From Saccharibacillus soli (lineage in GTDB: Bacteria > Bacillota > Bacilli > Paenibacillales > Paenibacillaceae), in the NCBI GenBank assembly GCA_002189105.1, contig NIOB01000005.1:231011-295010 (forward strand): a DNA stretch of 64,000 bases, written 5' to 3'. The notes below the pieces were generated by a model. The model made no database searches, had not been told where the DNA came from, and worked only from the letters and a program-made list of their open reading frames with translations. Made by a program: the position numbers and the translations under genes. This document shows, piece after piece, positions 26,658 through 34,900 of this stretch. The stretch's first letter is position 1. Each line of letters starts with the position of its first letter.

Positions 26658-26687
26658 ATCATAGCCTTTTTTTCAAAAGCCTGTCAA
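26658..26687 (-). promoter_or_regulatory. Strong sigma-A promoter of the rtcB leader
   Basis: TTGACA (26687-26682), 18-base spacer, TATGAT (26663-26658) on the minus strand. Predicted transcript start is near 26651, about 355 bases upstream of the rtcB ATG. Confidence 0.75.
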
Positions 26688-26715
26688 CCCCACGATTGGA
26701 GGACTTTACGCTTTT

Positions 26716-26745
26716 TTGTCTTGGATGCTTCGCTTGGACTATAAT
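26716..26745 (+). promoter_or_regulatory. Sigma-A promoter of the MBL-fold gene
   Basis: TTGTCT (26716-26721), 18-base spacer, perfect TATAAT (26740-26745). It is divergent from the rtcB leader promoter, with about 28 bases between the two -35 boxes. Confidence 0.65.
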
Positions 26746-26827
26746 AGACAGCGTGAGCCTGCTGCAATCCGGACGTGCCTCAAGCTACGCCCTACCCCAC
26801 CCAATGAACGGACAGGAGCGAAATTTT

Positions 26828-27553
26828 ATGAAATTGACATCAGGAATAAAGGACCTTGCTTTAACGACAAATGGCAACGGAGCCTCTGACCCCTATCATG
26901 CCGTGCTGCTGGTAGACGAAGATGGATTGACGCTTGTTGACGCAGGACTACCAGGTATGTATGAGCAGATCGTACAGCGCGTAGAAGCCGCTGGATTGGA
27001 TGCGTCGCAGATCAAGCGAATCCTGTTCACCCATCAGGATCTCGACCATATTGGCACACTGCCGCAGCTGCTGGAGCATCTTCCGGAGGCCGAGATCTGG
27101 GCGCATCGTGACGAACAGCCCTATCTGGAAGGCAAGCTGCCTCACATCAAGATCACTCCCAGCCGACTGGAATCCATGCCGCCCCAGCAGCGCGAAGCCG
27201 CGCAGCGGATGTTGGATGCCCTGGTTCCCGGACGTGTGACCCGAGTGCTGGAGCACGGCGAGAAGCTTCCCCTACAGGGAGGAATGATCGTGCTGCATAC
27301 GCCCGGCCACACCCCCGGACACATCAGCCTCTACGTCCCTGAAGAGAAGCTGCTGATTGCGGGCGATGCCCTCCGCGTCGTAGACGGAGAGCTGGCAGGT
27401 CCCGCCGAAGCTTTTACCCCGGATATGAAGCGGGCCTTGCAATCGCTTGAACAGCTGCTGGAGCTGGAGATCGATCGCGTGTTCTGCTATCACGGCGGTA
27501 TGTATGAAGGCAATGTACACGGCGCACTGCGCCAAATCATGACAAGATCCTGA
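26828..27553 (+). CDS. MBL-fold metallo-hydrolase
   Basis: 241 residues from ATG 26828 with AGGAGCG upstream. Metallo-beta-lactamase fold: the metal motif reads FTHQDLDHIG near residue 64 (a His-x-Asp-x-Asp-His variant), then LHTPGHTPGHISLY near residue 160, AGDALRV (bridging aspartate) and FCYHGGMY at the end. The family includes glyoxalase II-like and quorum-quenching hydrolases; no specific substrate can be named. It is 13 bases upstream of the M24 peptidase gene and cotranscribed with it. Confidence 0.9.
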   Translation: MKLTSGIKDLALTTNGNGASDPYHAVLLVDEDGLTLVDAGLPGMYEQIVQRVEAAGLDASQIKRILFTHQDLDHIGTLPQLLEHLPEAEIWAHRDEQPYLEGKLPHIKITPSRLESMPPQQREAAQRMLDALVPGRVTRVLEHGEKLPLQGGMIVLHTPGHTPGHISLYVPEEKLLIAGDALRVVDGELAGPAEAFTPDMKRALQSLEQLLELEIDRVFCYHGGMYEGNVHGALRQIMTRS

Positions 27554-27566
27554 ACGGAGTGAAAAC

Positions 27567-28661
27567 ATGAACGATCCACGTTGGAACAAGATCAGAACGC
27601 ACATGAATGAACAGAATCTGGACGGCCTGCTGATTACGGAACCCAAGCACGTGGGCTATCTGACCGGCTTTTTCTCCAATCCGCATGAACGGTTTCTGGG
27701 GCTGGCTATTCCGAAAAACGATGAGCCTTTCCTTGTGGTCCCGGCACTGGATCTGGAAGCAGCCAAAGCCTCTTCCTCTGTGCCGCTGATTCATACGCAT
27801 AACGATACGGACGATGCCTATGCGCTGCTGTCAGGCTGGCTGGGCAGCGGACATCAGACATTTGGCATTGAAAAGGATCATCTGTCGGTCGCCCGTTTCG
27901 AGCGGTTAAACGCCGCACTCGGCGCGTCGAGCTACCGCGATGTGGGAAATGTATTGAACGCGCTGCGAGCCGCCAAAACTCCGGAAGAAATCGAAAAGCT
28001 GCGCCGTGCGGTGCATCTGATCGAAGCGGTGCTGACGGAGGGACTCAAGCAGGTACGCGTGGGCGTCACCGAGATCGAGATCGTAGCCGAGCTGGAATAC
28101 CAGATGAAAAAGCTGGGCGCGGAAGGCCCTTCTTTCGATACGATGGTGCTGACCGGCGACAAGACGGCGCTGCCGCATGGCAATCCGGGCAGCCGCAAGA
28201 TCGAAGCGGGCGATATGCTGATGTTCGACATGGGCGTCTATCTGGATGGCTACGCCTCTGATATTACGCGCACCTTTGCAGTGGCAGAGCGACCGAATGA
28301 CGAGTCCGTCAAGATCTACGAAACGGTGCTGGCGGCCAACCTGGCGGCTATCGCCCATATTCGCCCGGGTGTCACCCTTGCTTCGGTTGATGCTGCTGCA
28401 CGTGACGTCATCACGGAAGCCGGTTATGGCGAGTTCTTCATGCACCGCCTGGGTCATGGGCTGGGCATGGATGTTCACGAATATCCGTCCGTACATGGAG
28501 CCAATGAAGAACAGGTTACGGAAGGCTTGTGCTTCACCGTGGAGCCAGGCGTATATGTCGCTGGCGAGTGCGGCGTGCGGATCGAAGACGATGTGATCGT
28601 AACGGCTGACGGTGTGGACGTTCTAACGACGTTCCCTAAGGAATTGACCGTCATCGGTTAA
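27567..28661 (+). CDS. M24-family aminopeptidase (Xaa-Pro peptidase-like)
   Basis: 364 residues. An N-terminal creatinase-like domain (residues 1-130, WNKIRTHMNEQNLDGLLITEPKHVGYLTGF) is followed by the pita-bread M24 domain with the five metal ligands: Asp in MFDMGVYLDG and Asp in YASDITRTF, His in HRLGHGLGMDVHE, Glu in VEPGVYVAG, Glu in GVRIEDDV. It removes N-terminal residues before proline or cleaves Xaa-Pro dipeptides. Cytosolic, no signal peptide. It forms an operon with the MBL-fold gene, with GGAGTG as ribosome site. PepQ versus PepP type is not decided. Confidence 0.93.
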   Translation: MNDPRWNKIRTHMNEQNLDGLLITEPKHVGYLTGFFSNPHERFLGLAIPKNDEPFLVVPALDLEAAKASSSVPLIHTHNDTDDAYALLSGWLGSGHQTFGIEKDHLSVARFERLNAALGASSYRDVGNVLNALRAAKTPEEIEKLRRAVHLIEAVLTEGLKQVRVGVTEIEIVAELEYQMKKLGAEGPSFDTMVLTGDKTALPHGNPGSRKIEAGDMLMFDMGVYLDGYASDITRTFAVAERPNDESVKIYETVLAANLAAIAHIRPGVTLASVDAAARDVITEAGYGEFFMHRLGHGLGMDVHEYPSVHGANEEQVTEGLCFTVEPGVYVAGECGVRIEDDVIVTADGVDVLTTFPKELTVIG

Positions 28662-28686
28662 GCGCCCTTCCCTCATGCAGACATTA

Positions 28687-28723
28687 AAAAAGCCAGCCTC
28701 CGAACATTCGGAAGCTGGCTTTT
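28687..28723. terminator. Bidirectional terminator
   Basis: AAAAGCCAGC-C-TCCGAA pairs with TTCGGA-A-GCTGGCTTTT around a 2-base tip. It separates the convergent M24 peptidase and Dabb genes. Confidence 0.85.
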
Positions 28724-28739
28724 GTAGTTGGTTTGACCC

Positions 28740-29042
28740 TTATGGATAAGCAATCAGGTCGGTCTCCTGGAAGCTGCTGACCTGGGACTCCCAGATCTCC
28801 GCGACATATTGAGCATGAACCGGATGAACGTTGTAAGCTTCAAAAGCCTCACGGTTCACAAAATTCATCGAGAAACCATAATCATGGTCATTCTTGGCGC
28901 TGACCTGGCGGAGCACCTTGAAGTCCTGCACACCCGGAATGTCACGGAGCAGCTCCTGACTTTTCTGGAGAAAAGCATCTGCCGCTTCATTGTCCTTGCC
29001 AGCATGCAGAGTAAACGTAACCATATGGATAAATGCGCTCAT
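28740..29042 (-). CDS. Dabb-family protein (stress-responsive alpha/beta barrel)
   Basis: 100 residues from ATG 29042, with AAGGAGG 10 bases upstream. The ferredoxin-like dimeric alpha/beta barrel is shown by IHMVTFTLHAG, LRDIPGVQDFKVLRQVSAKNDHDYGFSMNF (strand-helix-strand, near residues 32-62) and the NVHPVHAQYVAEIW helix. Close to the full size of the family. The function of bacterial members is mostly unknown. Confidence 0.9.
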   Translation of the reverse strand: MSAFIHMVTFTLHAGKDNEAADAFLQKSQELLRDIPGVQDFKVLRQVSAKNDHDYGFSMNFVNREAFEAYNVHPVHAQYVAEIWESQVSSFQETDLIAYP

Positions 29043-29165
29043 AAACCAACTGCCTCCTTGGGATCGGTAAGATCGAGTGATTTGCACATCGACGCGGCGA
29101 TGCACAGATGCCCCTATCTTACCATATCCCAAGTACAAGCGAGCCGGTTCCTTCTGTATCCTTCT

Positions 29166-29885
29166 TTATTTGGAAGCGATCTGCGGCAGACCGGAATCGC
29201 CTTCGTCAGCCGGCACTTTCATGCCCCGCGCCAGATAGAGAACCGGCGTCCCCGCCGCAGTCAGGACAAACTTGAATATATAAGTGGACAGCAGCAGCTG
29301 AATCCAGGTCGAGAAGCTGTATTCCGGGCCCGTGAAGGCAATCGAACAGAAGATCAGCGTATCGATAAATGAGCTGACAATACCGCTGCCGTTGTTGCGA
29401 ATCCACAGCTGATTGGCGCTGGAGAAGCGGCGGCGGATTCCGGCATACAGATAGACGTCAAGCAGTTGACTGACCAGATAGGCCGTCAGGCTTCCCAGTG
29501 CCAGTCTTGGCAGCAGACCAAACAAAGCTTCCATCGGCGCCTGCGCGAAGTCTACATCCGAAGGTTGGAAATGCAGCACCATCTGCATAATGACGGTAGT
29601 CATAATCAGCATGAAAAAGCCAAACCATACCGCGCGGCGAGCCGCTTTGACACCGTAACGTTCATTCAGCAGGTCGGTCGTCATATAGACGCTGACATAC
29701 ATGGCGTTGCCAAGGGTCATGGTAATCCCCAGCATATCAATCGTCTTGGCAACCTGAATGTTCGCCACAACAGTCGCTACACCCACCCAGGCATACAGCC
29801 CTTTTTTGCCGAAAAACTTGAAACACAGCAGGAAAAACGCAAAATTGACCAGGACGAAAAATACGCCCCAAGTGAAGTTGAACAA
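29166..29885 (-). CDS. Queuosine precursor transporter (YhhQ/VUT family)
   Basis: 239 residues from TTG 29885, with AGGGGGA 6 bases upstream; longer in-frame starts would place the preQ1 aptamer inside the coding region. Six or so membrane helices; the family signature DMLGITMTLGNAMYVSVYMTTDLLNERYG is recognisable near residues 55-83 (key residues GNA, TD, NE-YG), followed by SQLLDVYLYAGIRRR and IRNNGSGIVSSFIDTLIFC. It imports a queuosine precursor such as preQ1 or preQ0. Control by the preQ1-I riboswitch at 29892-29935, which overlaps the ribosome site, supports both the function and the TTG start. Confidence 0.92.
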   Translation of the reverse strand: MFNFTWGVFFVLVNFAFFLLCFKFFGKKGLYAWVGVATVVANIQVAKTIDMLGITMTLGNAMYVSVYMTTDLLNERYGVKAARRAVWFGFFMLIMTTVIMQMVLHFQPSDVDFAQAPMEALFGLLPRLALGSLTAYLVSQLLDVYLYAGIRRRFSSANQLWIRNNGSGIVSSFIDTLIFCSIAFTGPEYSFSTWIQLLLSTYIFKFVLTAAGTPVLYLARGMKVPADEGDSGLPQIASK

Positions 29886-29891
29886 GATGAA

Positions 29892-29935
29892 TCCCCCTAG
29901 TTTTGGTATCGCGGGATGGTTACGAACCGCGTAAT
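29892..29935 (-). promoter_or_regulatory. preQ1-I riboswitch
   Basis: Minus strand: stem CGCGG / CCGCG with the loop TTCGTAACCAT, followed by ATACCAAAACTAGGGGG. This matches the preQ1-I layout (GGTTC…CC stem-loop plus an A-rich tail ending in ACTAGG) and the pseudoknot would bury the AGGGGGA ribosome site, so control is at translation. The gene behind it is a queuosine-precursor transporter. Confidence 0.82.
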
Positions 29936-29987
29936 TGGACAACACATTACTCTAACATGGTTGGATGATTTACGCCATCTTTTTTTA

Positions 29988-30019
29988 CGCAAAAGAAAAG
30001 GACGACCGAAAGGCCGTCC
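29988..30019 (-). terminator. Terminator of tcyP
   Basis: Minus strand stem GGACGGCC / GGTCGTCC (one G-T pair) with a TTTC loop, followed by TTTTCTTTT. It ends tcyP before the preQ1-controlled gene. Confidence 0.75.
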
Positions 30020-30049
30020 AAGTTCCTCTTCATGATGCTTAAAGTCCAT

Positions 30050-31444
30050 TTAAGCTCTTGCGGTTTCGAGTTCTGGCGTATCGGGAGAGTCGTAAACGTT
30101 CTTGTCGATCTCGCCGGTTACTTTGCCCGTAACCACGCCTGCGACCATGGAATCGTTAACGTTCAGCGCCGTACGTCCCATATCGATCAGTGGTTCTACC
30201 GCAATCAGCAGACCCGCCAGAGCGACCGGAAGATTCATGGTGGACAGGACGATCAGTGCTGCGAATGTCGCGCCCCCACCCACTCCGGCTACGCCGAACG
30301 AGCTGATGGCAACCACACCAATCAGAGTCAGAATAAACGACAGATCAACGGGCGTGCCCGCAGCCGGAGCGATCATGACAGCCAGCATCGCGGGATAGAT
30401 CCCGGCGCAGCCATTTTGACCGATGGTAGCGCCGAAGCTGGCCGACAGGTTGGCAACCCCTTCGGATACCCCAAGCTTTTTGGTCTGCGTTTCAATATTC
30501 AGTGGAATAGTCGCTGCGCTGGAGCGCGAAGTGAAGGCGAAGACCAGCGGCGAGACGACCTTTTTGGCATACGTGATCGGGTTCATCCCGAACAGCAGCA
30601 GGATGACCAGGTGAATGATAAACATAACGATCAGCGCTGTATAGGACGCAATGACGAACTCACCCAGACGAACGATCCCTGCCGGGTCAGTCGTGGCCAT
30701 CATCTTGGCGATCAGCGCCAGAATCCCGTAAGGAGTCAGGCGGAGAATCAGCGTGACAATGCGCATCACAACGCCGTGTACAGCATTGACCATACCGCGG
30801 AATGTCTCGGCCTGCTGCGCGTTCTTGCGATCCAGCCCCAGCACCGCAATGCCGATGAAGGCAGAGAAGATCACGACTGCAAGTGTGGAAGAAGGACGGG
30901 CGCCCGTCATATCTTCAAACGGATTGGTCGGAATAAAGGACAGAATCTGTTCCGGCAGGGTGAGATCCTGTACGTCGCCAAGTCTGGATTCCAACGCGGC
31001 TCCACGTTCCTGCTCCTGCTGTCCGTTCAGCAGTTGGCTGGCATCCAGCCCAAAGGCTGTTGCCGATGCGATCCCCACAGCCGCAGCAATCGCAGTGGTC
31101 AGAACCAGAGTGAGCAGTACGGATACGCTGATCTTCCCCAGCTTCTTCCCGCCCTTGATATTCATAATAGCGGTAATGATCGAGACCATAACCAGCGGAA
31201 TGACGATCATCTGCAGCAGATGTACATAGCCGCTGCCAAGCAGACTGTACCAGTCCATGGAGCGTGAGACGACTTCCGAATCGGCCGAATAGATCCATTG
31301 CAGCGCACCGCCAAGCACAATGCCCAAGCCAAGCGCGGTGAATACTCGTTTACTGAATGAGACATGACGCTTCTGCATGACATACAGCAGGACGGACAGT
31401 CCTACCAGAACCAGAATGTTTAAGATGACGAAAAAGGTCTCCAT
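30050..31444 (-). CDS. tcyP: L-cystine uptake symporter TcyP
   Basis: 464 residues. Dicarboxylate/amino acid:cation symporter family. The sequence follows Bacillus TcyP closely: YVMQKRHVSFSKRVFTALGLGIVLGG, GSGYVHLLQMIVIPLVMVSIITAIMN, the serine-rich re-entrant loop AFTSRSSAATIPLNIETQTKKLGV near residue 325, SASFGATIGQNGCAGIYPAMLAV and VEPLIDMGRTALNVNDSMVAG (Asp and Asn cation/substrate site). Eight membrane helices plus hairpins. The ribosome site is AGAGAGGGA. A candidate CymR-type box lies about 90 bases upstream, in keeping with cysteine-responsive control. Confidence 0.94.
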   Translation of the reverse strand: METFFVILNILVLVGLSVLLYVMQKRHVSFSKRVFTALGLGIVLGGALQWIYSADSEVVSRSMDWYSLLGSGYVHLLQMIVIPLVMVSIITAIMNIKGGKKLGKISVSVLLTLVLTTAIAAAVGIASATAFGLDASQLLNGQQEQERGAALESRLGDVQDLTLPEQILSFIPTNPFEDMTGARPSSTLAVVIFSAFIGIAVLGLDRKNAQQAETFRGMVNAVHGVVMRIVTLILRLTPYGILALIAKMMATTDPAGIVRLGEFVIASYTALIVMFIIHLVILLLFGMNPITYAKKVVSPLVFAFTSRSSAATIPLNIETQTKKLGVSEGVANLSASFGATIGQNGCAGIYPAMLAVMIAPAAGTPVDLSFILTLIGVVAISSFGVAGVGGGATFAALIVLSTMNLPVALAGLLIAVEPLIDMGRTALNVNDSMVAGVVTGKVTGEIDKNVYDSPDTPELETARA

Positions 31445-31954
31445 CGTTCAATCCCTCTCTTTGTTTAGTCTCTGTTAGTTGTTGTCGATCAAACTAACGG
31501 GCTATGTCAGTTCTTTCAGTCTGCCAATCATATTAACATTATTCCGATCATTTTGATAGACTTAATTTTTACGACAGGGATTTTTTTCATCCACTGTTCA
31601 AATTTATTTGAAAATTGTAAAAAGAGCTTACATAAATCTGGTCAAATTTATTTATTGTCATGTATGATATGGGATAGTCAAGCACAACTTCCGAACGTTA
31701 TACCTACTTTTTCTCGCTACGGCCCTACCTTTTTCCTGTATCATGCGGCTGTTCATCCGAGATTTGGGAACTATAAAAAGAAACAGAGCGTTGTACTCAT
31801 CCCTTTTATTTAGGCCTTAGTACCCCAATCGTGCCTCTCTTCATCCAAATTGAGGGACATGAAGCAGCTCTGCCCAATCATTGGCGTTCATCCCCAGTAT
31901 GCAGGTGCCACGTTCAGGATTGCTTTTGCTTTTATCACGAAGGGAGAGCCTACT
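31445..31954. other. 510-base AT-rich intergenic stretch between tcyP and the chemoreceptor
   Basis: It holds both divergent promoters and the possible CymR box. An 86-codon frame at 31553-31813 has no ribosome site and is not called. A sequence TCAAA, 16 bases, TATGATAT (31642-31670) recalls a sigma-D promoter but is far from the chemoreceptor start and only partly matches. Confidence 0.35.
31530..31555 (-). promoter_or_regulatory. Candidate CymR-type operator of tcyP
   Basis: One half matches the CymR consensus well: on the + strand ATATTA, 4 bases, TATTCC; the other half is degenerate. tcyP is a CymR target in Bacillus subtilis. The match was made by eye from memory of the consensus. Confidence 0.3.
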
Positions 31955-33643
31955 ATGTTAAACCGATCCATCAGCCGTAAAATCATCACGTTGTCGGGTG
32001 CCATTATTCTCGTCGTCAGCTTGCTTCTGTGCGGAAGTTTTCTCGTTATATTTAACAACACCCTGCACAGCCGAATCATCCCCGAGTTCAGCAAGACGCT
32101 CGATCTGAGCATCTCGGAGATTCAAGGTGATGTTGACCCTACCCAGGCCGGAATGGCTGCGCAGTCCAATGCCGCTGCGTCGATGAAACTTCAGACGTAC
32201 CTGAATCAGGCCGCTGAAGAATTCCGCCTTGAGAACGTTTATATCCTGAATGTGCAAAACAACGAAGCTGTAGTGGTGCTGGCAAGTCAGAACTCCCAAT
32301 TAAAGGCCGGAGCGAAAATCCCGGCTACAACCTACATGCAGCAGGCCTTAAAAAACACAAGTGAATCTGTAATTGCTCCCCTCGAAATGGCCAATGGCGA
32401 GACGGACATCGACGGTTATCTGGCGATATCCGGCGGTTCACTGCTCGTCGCGGGCACGATGGATGCGGACTTTGTAGAACAGGTTACGCAAGCCATTCTG
32501 TGGACCGGCATTGCGATTACTCTGGTCGTCATCGTTATCGGCTCTCTGGTCGCAGCCGGAGTCAGCCGCCAGATGACCAAACCTCTTGGTCGATTGGTCA
32601 AACATGCGCGTCTCGTCGCGGAAGGTGACCTTCAGGAAAACATTGAGGTAAAAGGTCGGGACGAGATTGCCCAGTTGGCTGAAGCTTTCCGGCAAATGAC
32701 GTCAAATCTGCGAACGATGATCGGACAGGTGCTCGAAGCGACTGATCGGGTCAAGACCGATTCCATCGAATTGTCACGCGGTATTGGGCTTCTGTATGAG
32801 ATTGGGGGGCAATCCTCGGCTTCTGCTCTTGAGATCGCGGAAAGCAGTGAGACGGTAGCCGCCAGTGCAGCGGAGAACGCCAAAGCCATGGAAGAGATCA
32901 GCGGAGGAATCCAGCATATTGCGGAATCCGCTGCGGATGTTAATGAGCAGATCACCCGCGCTTCGGAAGAAGCGATCTCGGGTAACGCACTCGCCCAGCA
33001 GGCAGTCGAACAGATGAACCGCGTACAGACCATGACGGTACAAGCCCGTTCTTACATCGAAAAGATGGGCTCGCGCTCCGACGAAATCACCCAGGTACTC
33101 GGCGCCATCACCAGCATCTCCAAACAAATTCAGATGCTGTCGCTTAATGCTTCCATCGAAGCGGCACGCGCAGGCGAACATGGCAAGGGCTTCGCCGTGG
33201 TAGCCGATGAAGTGCGCAAGCTGTCCGATCAGTCGCGCGAAGCAACCGGACAGATCGAACAGTCCTTGCTGGCGCTGCGCGAAGATTCACATCGTTCCGT
33301 CGAAGCGATGGGTACCGTGCATCATGAGATTCTGTCCGGAGCCGAAGCGGTTCGCAGTGCAGGCGGAGCTTTTGAAGAATTGAAAGGATTGATGCAGCAG
33401 TTTAATCAATCCGTACAGGAAGTATCCGCTTCGACCGAACAGGTGTCGGCAGGCAGTCAGCAGGTCAGCGCTTCCGTTGAAGAAACGGCACGCATCACGG
33501 AACGGGTACAAGCTCGCGCCCAGGATGTCTCGCAAGGCAGCACCCGTCAAGTGGAAGAAATGGAAGCCTACGCACGGACAGTTGGCGAACTGAGCCGTCA
33601 GGCTGACGAATTGGAAGAAATGGTACGACGATTCAAGATCTAG
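31955..33643 (+). CDS. Methyl-accepting chemotaxis protein
   Basis: 562 residues from ATG 31955 with AGGGAGAG upstream. Transmembrane helix 1 at residues ~10-33, an extracytoplasmic sensor of about 150 residues ([20 protein letters not shown] suggests a small Cache-like domain), helix 2 near 183-206, HAMP ([23 protein letters not shown]) and a long coiled-coil signalling domain. The CheA/CheW-contact hairpin is intact: [31 protein letters not shown]. No C-terminal CheR-tether pentapeptide. The ligand is unknown. Monocistronic, closed by the terminator at 33696-33740. No chemotaxis genes are nearby. Confidence 0.95.
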   Translation: MLNRSISRKIITLSGAIILVVSLLLCGSFLVIFNNTLHSRIIPEFSKTLDLSISEIQGDVDPTQAGMAAQSNAAASMKLQTYLNQAAEEFRLENVYILNVQNNEAVVVLASQNSQLKAGAKIPATTYMQQALKNTSESVIAPLEMANGETDIDGYLAISGGSLLVAGTMDADFVEQVTQAILWTGIAITLVVIVIGSLVAAGVSRQMTKPLGRLVKHARLVAEGDLQENIEVKGRDEIAQLAEAFRQMTSNLRTMIGQVLEATDRVKTDSIELSRGIGLLYEIGGQSSASALEIAESSETVAASAAENAKAMEEISGGIQHIAESAADVNEQITRASEEAISGNALAQQAVEQMNRVQTMTVQARSYIEKMGSRSDEITQVLGAITSISKQIQMLSLNASIEAARAGEHGKGFAVVADEVRKLSDQSREATGQIEQSLLALREDSHRSVEAMGTVHHEILSGAEAVRSAGGAFEELKGLMQQFNQSVQEVSASTEQVSAGSQQVSASVEETARITERVQARAQDVSQGSTRQVEEMEAYARTVGELSRQADELEEMVRRFKI

Positions 33644-33695
33644 GCCGGCCGGTTGGTTAAGCCAATGGATCATTGATACACAAGGTGAAAAGTTT

Positions 33696-33740
33696 AAATA
33701 GAACAAGCCCCGGAGAAGTTCTCCGGGGCTTGTTCTATTT
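33696..33740. terminator. Perfect 45-base palindromic terminator
   Basis: Twenty-two bases on each side are exact complements around one central G (AAATAGAACAAGCCCCGGAG…). It sits between the convergent chemoreceptor and btuD genes and can end transcription in both directions. Confidence 0.85.
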
Positions 33741-33847
33741 AGCTCTGCTTGGAGCCGTTAGTTCTATCGCAGCAGCTCTGCTACCCAAAGATCCGCCTTC
33801 ATCTACGCGCTTATGCTCCATCTGCTGCCTTAACCGCCGTGCTGTCT

Positions 33848-34900
33848 TCAGCGCTTCACCGAACCCGCACGGAACAGCAGCTGCGGCGCAGGCAGTTCAT
33901 CATGTTGGATCACAAGCGGCGGCTTCACGCCAAACAGATCGCCGATCTGCTCGGGGATCAGCACTTCCTCCGGCGTGCCCTCGGCGGCGCGTGCTCCGCC
34001 GCGCATCAGCAGCAGCCGCTCTGCATATTGAGCGGCGAGGTTCAGGTCGTGGAGTACCGCCACGACCGTAAGTCCCGCTTCCTCGCGCCATTCCCGCACC
34101 AGCTCCATGACGTCGAGCTGATAATACACGTCCAGGTAAGCCGTTGGCTCGTCCAGCAGCAGGATCTGCGGCTGCTGCGCCATGACCTGGCCGAGGGCGA
34201 CGCGCTGCCGCTGTCCGCCGCTCAGTTCGTCCAGACGGCGCGGCAGCAGCGCCGTCAGCTCCAGGCGCCCGGCGATGCGGGCAAGGTGTTCCTGCGCCGC
34301 AGGATCGCGGTCGCGGCCAAAGCGATCGCGGTACGGGAAGCGCCCCATCTCCAGCGCGTCCCGTACCGTGATGCCAAGCGGCGGCAGGCCTTCCTGCGGC
34401 AGCACGGCCAGCTGCCGAGCACGTTCGCGGCGGCCATAGTCCGCCAGGGGGCGCCCGGCGAGCCGAACTTCGCCGGCCGAGAGGCGCTCTGCGCCGGAGA
34501 CCAGCCCAAGCAGGCTGGTCTTGCCGCTGCCGTTAGGCCCAAGTACGGCCCAGAACTCGCCGCGCTGCACCGTCCAGTCCAGCGGCTGGACGGCTTGAAC
34601 AGAGCCATAACGACAGGCCGCTCCGCGAAGTTCAATCGCGGGAGCCTCCTGGGATTCCGTTTGGCTAGGGTCAGCCGCCGAAGCCTGTCCCCGGCGGCTG
34701 ACCTCGATCTCCTGCGGCTCCCAGCCCCGGCGCTTCTCGGCCTCGCGCAGCGACTGCGCTTCATGGTCAGCCTCCGCTTGACGAAGCTCCTCGACTTGAT
34801 GGGCGATGGCTGCCGCATCCCAGGCCTCATTCTCTGAAGAGGTCGGAGGCGCATGAAGGCTCCGTTTGCCCCGATTAAACAGATTCATTCGGATCTTCAT
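33848..34900 (-). CDS. btuD: Cobalamin/iron-chelate-type ABC transporter ATP-binding protein (BtuD-like)
   Basis: 350 residues from ATG 34900, overlapping the permease stop (ATGA) with AGGAGGAGGCTGGAGG upstream. The ABC domain begins near residue 87 (PAIELRGAACRYG): Walker A GPNGSGKTS, Q-loop LAVLPQEGL, signature LSGGQRQRVALGQVM, Walker B ILLLDEPTAYLD, H-loop LHDLNLAAQYAERL. The first ~86 residues are a charged, low-complexity extension not found in normal BtuD or FecE proteins. The gene's GC content is high. Membership in the riboswitch-controlled operon indicates cobalamin rather than siderophore transport. Confidence 0.9.
   Translation of the reverse strand: MKIRMNLFNRGKRSLHAPPTSSENEAWDAAAIAHQVEELRQAEADHEAQSLREAEKRRGWEPQEIEVSRRGQASAADPSQTESQEAPAIELRGAACRYGSVQAVQPLDWTVQRGEFWAVLGPNGSGKTSLLGLVSGAERLSAGEVRLAGRPLADYGRRERARQLAVLPQEGLPPLGITVRDALEMGRFPYRDRFGRDRDPAAQEHLARIAGRLELTALLPRRLDELSGGQRQRVALGQVMAQQPQILLLDEPTAYLDVYYQLDVMELVREWREEAGLTVVAVLHDLNLAAQYAERLLLMRGGARAAEGTPEEVLIPEQIGDLFGVKPPLVIQHDELPAPQLLFRAGSVKR

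Noticed and set aside
30032-31267. 411-codon + strand frame opposite tcyP
   Set aside because: Antisense to a membrane transporter; the product would be almost entirely Asp, Arg, His and Gln, typical of the complement of hydrophobic codons.
31553-31813. 86-codon + strand frame upstream of the chemoreceptor
   Set aside because: AT-rich chance frame without a ribosome site.
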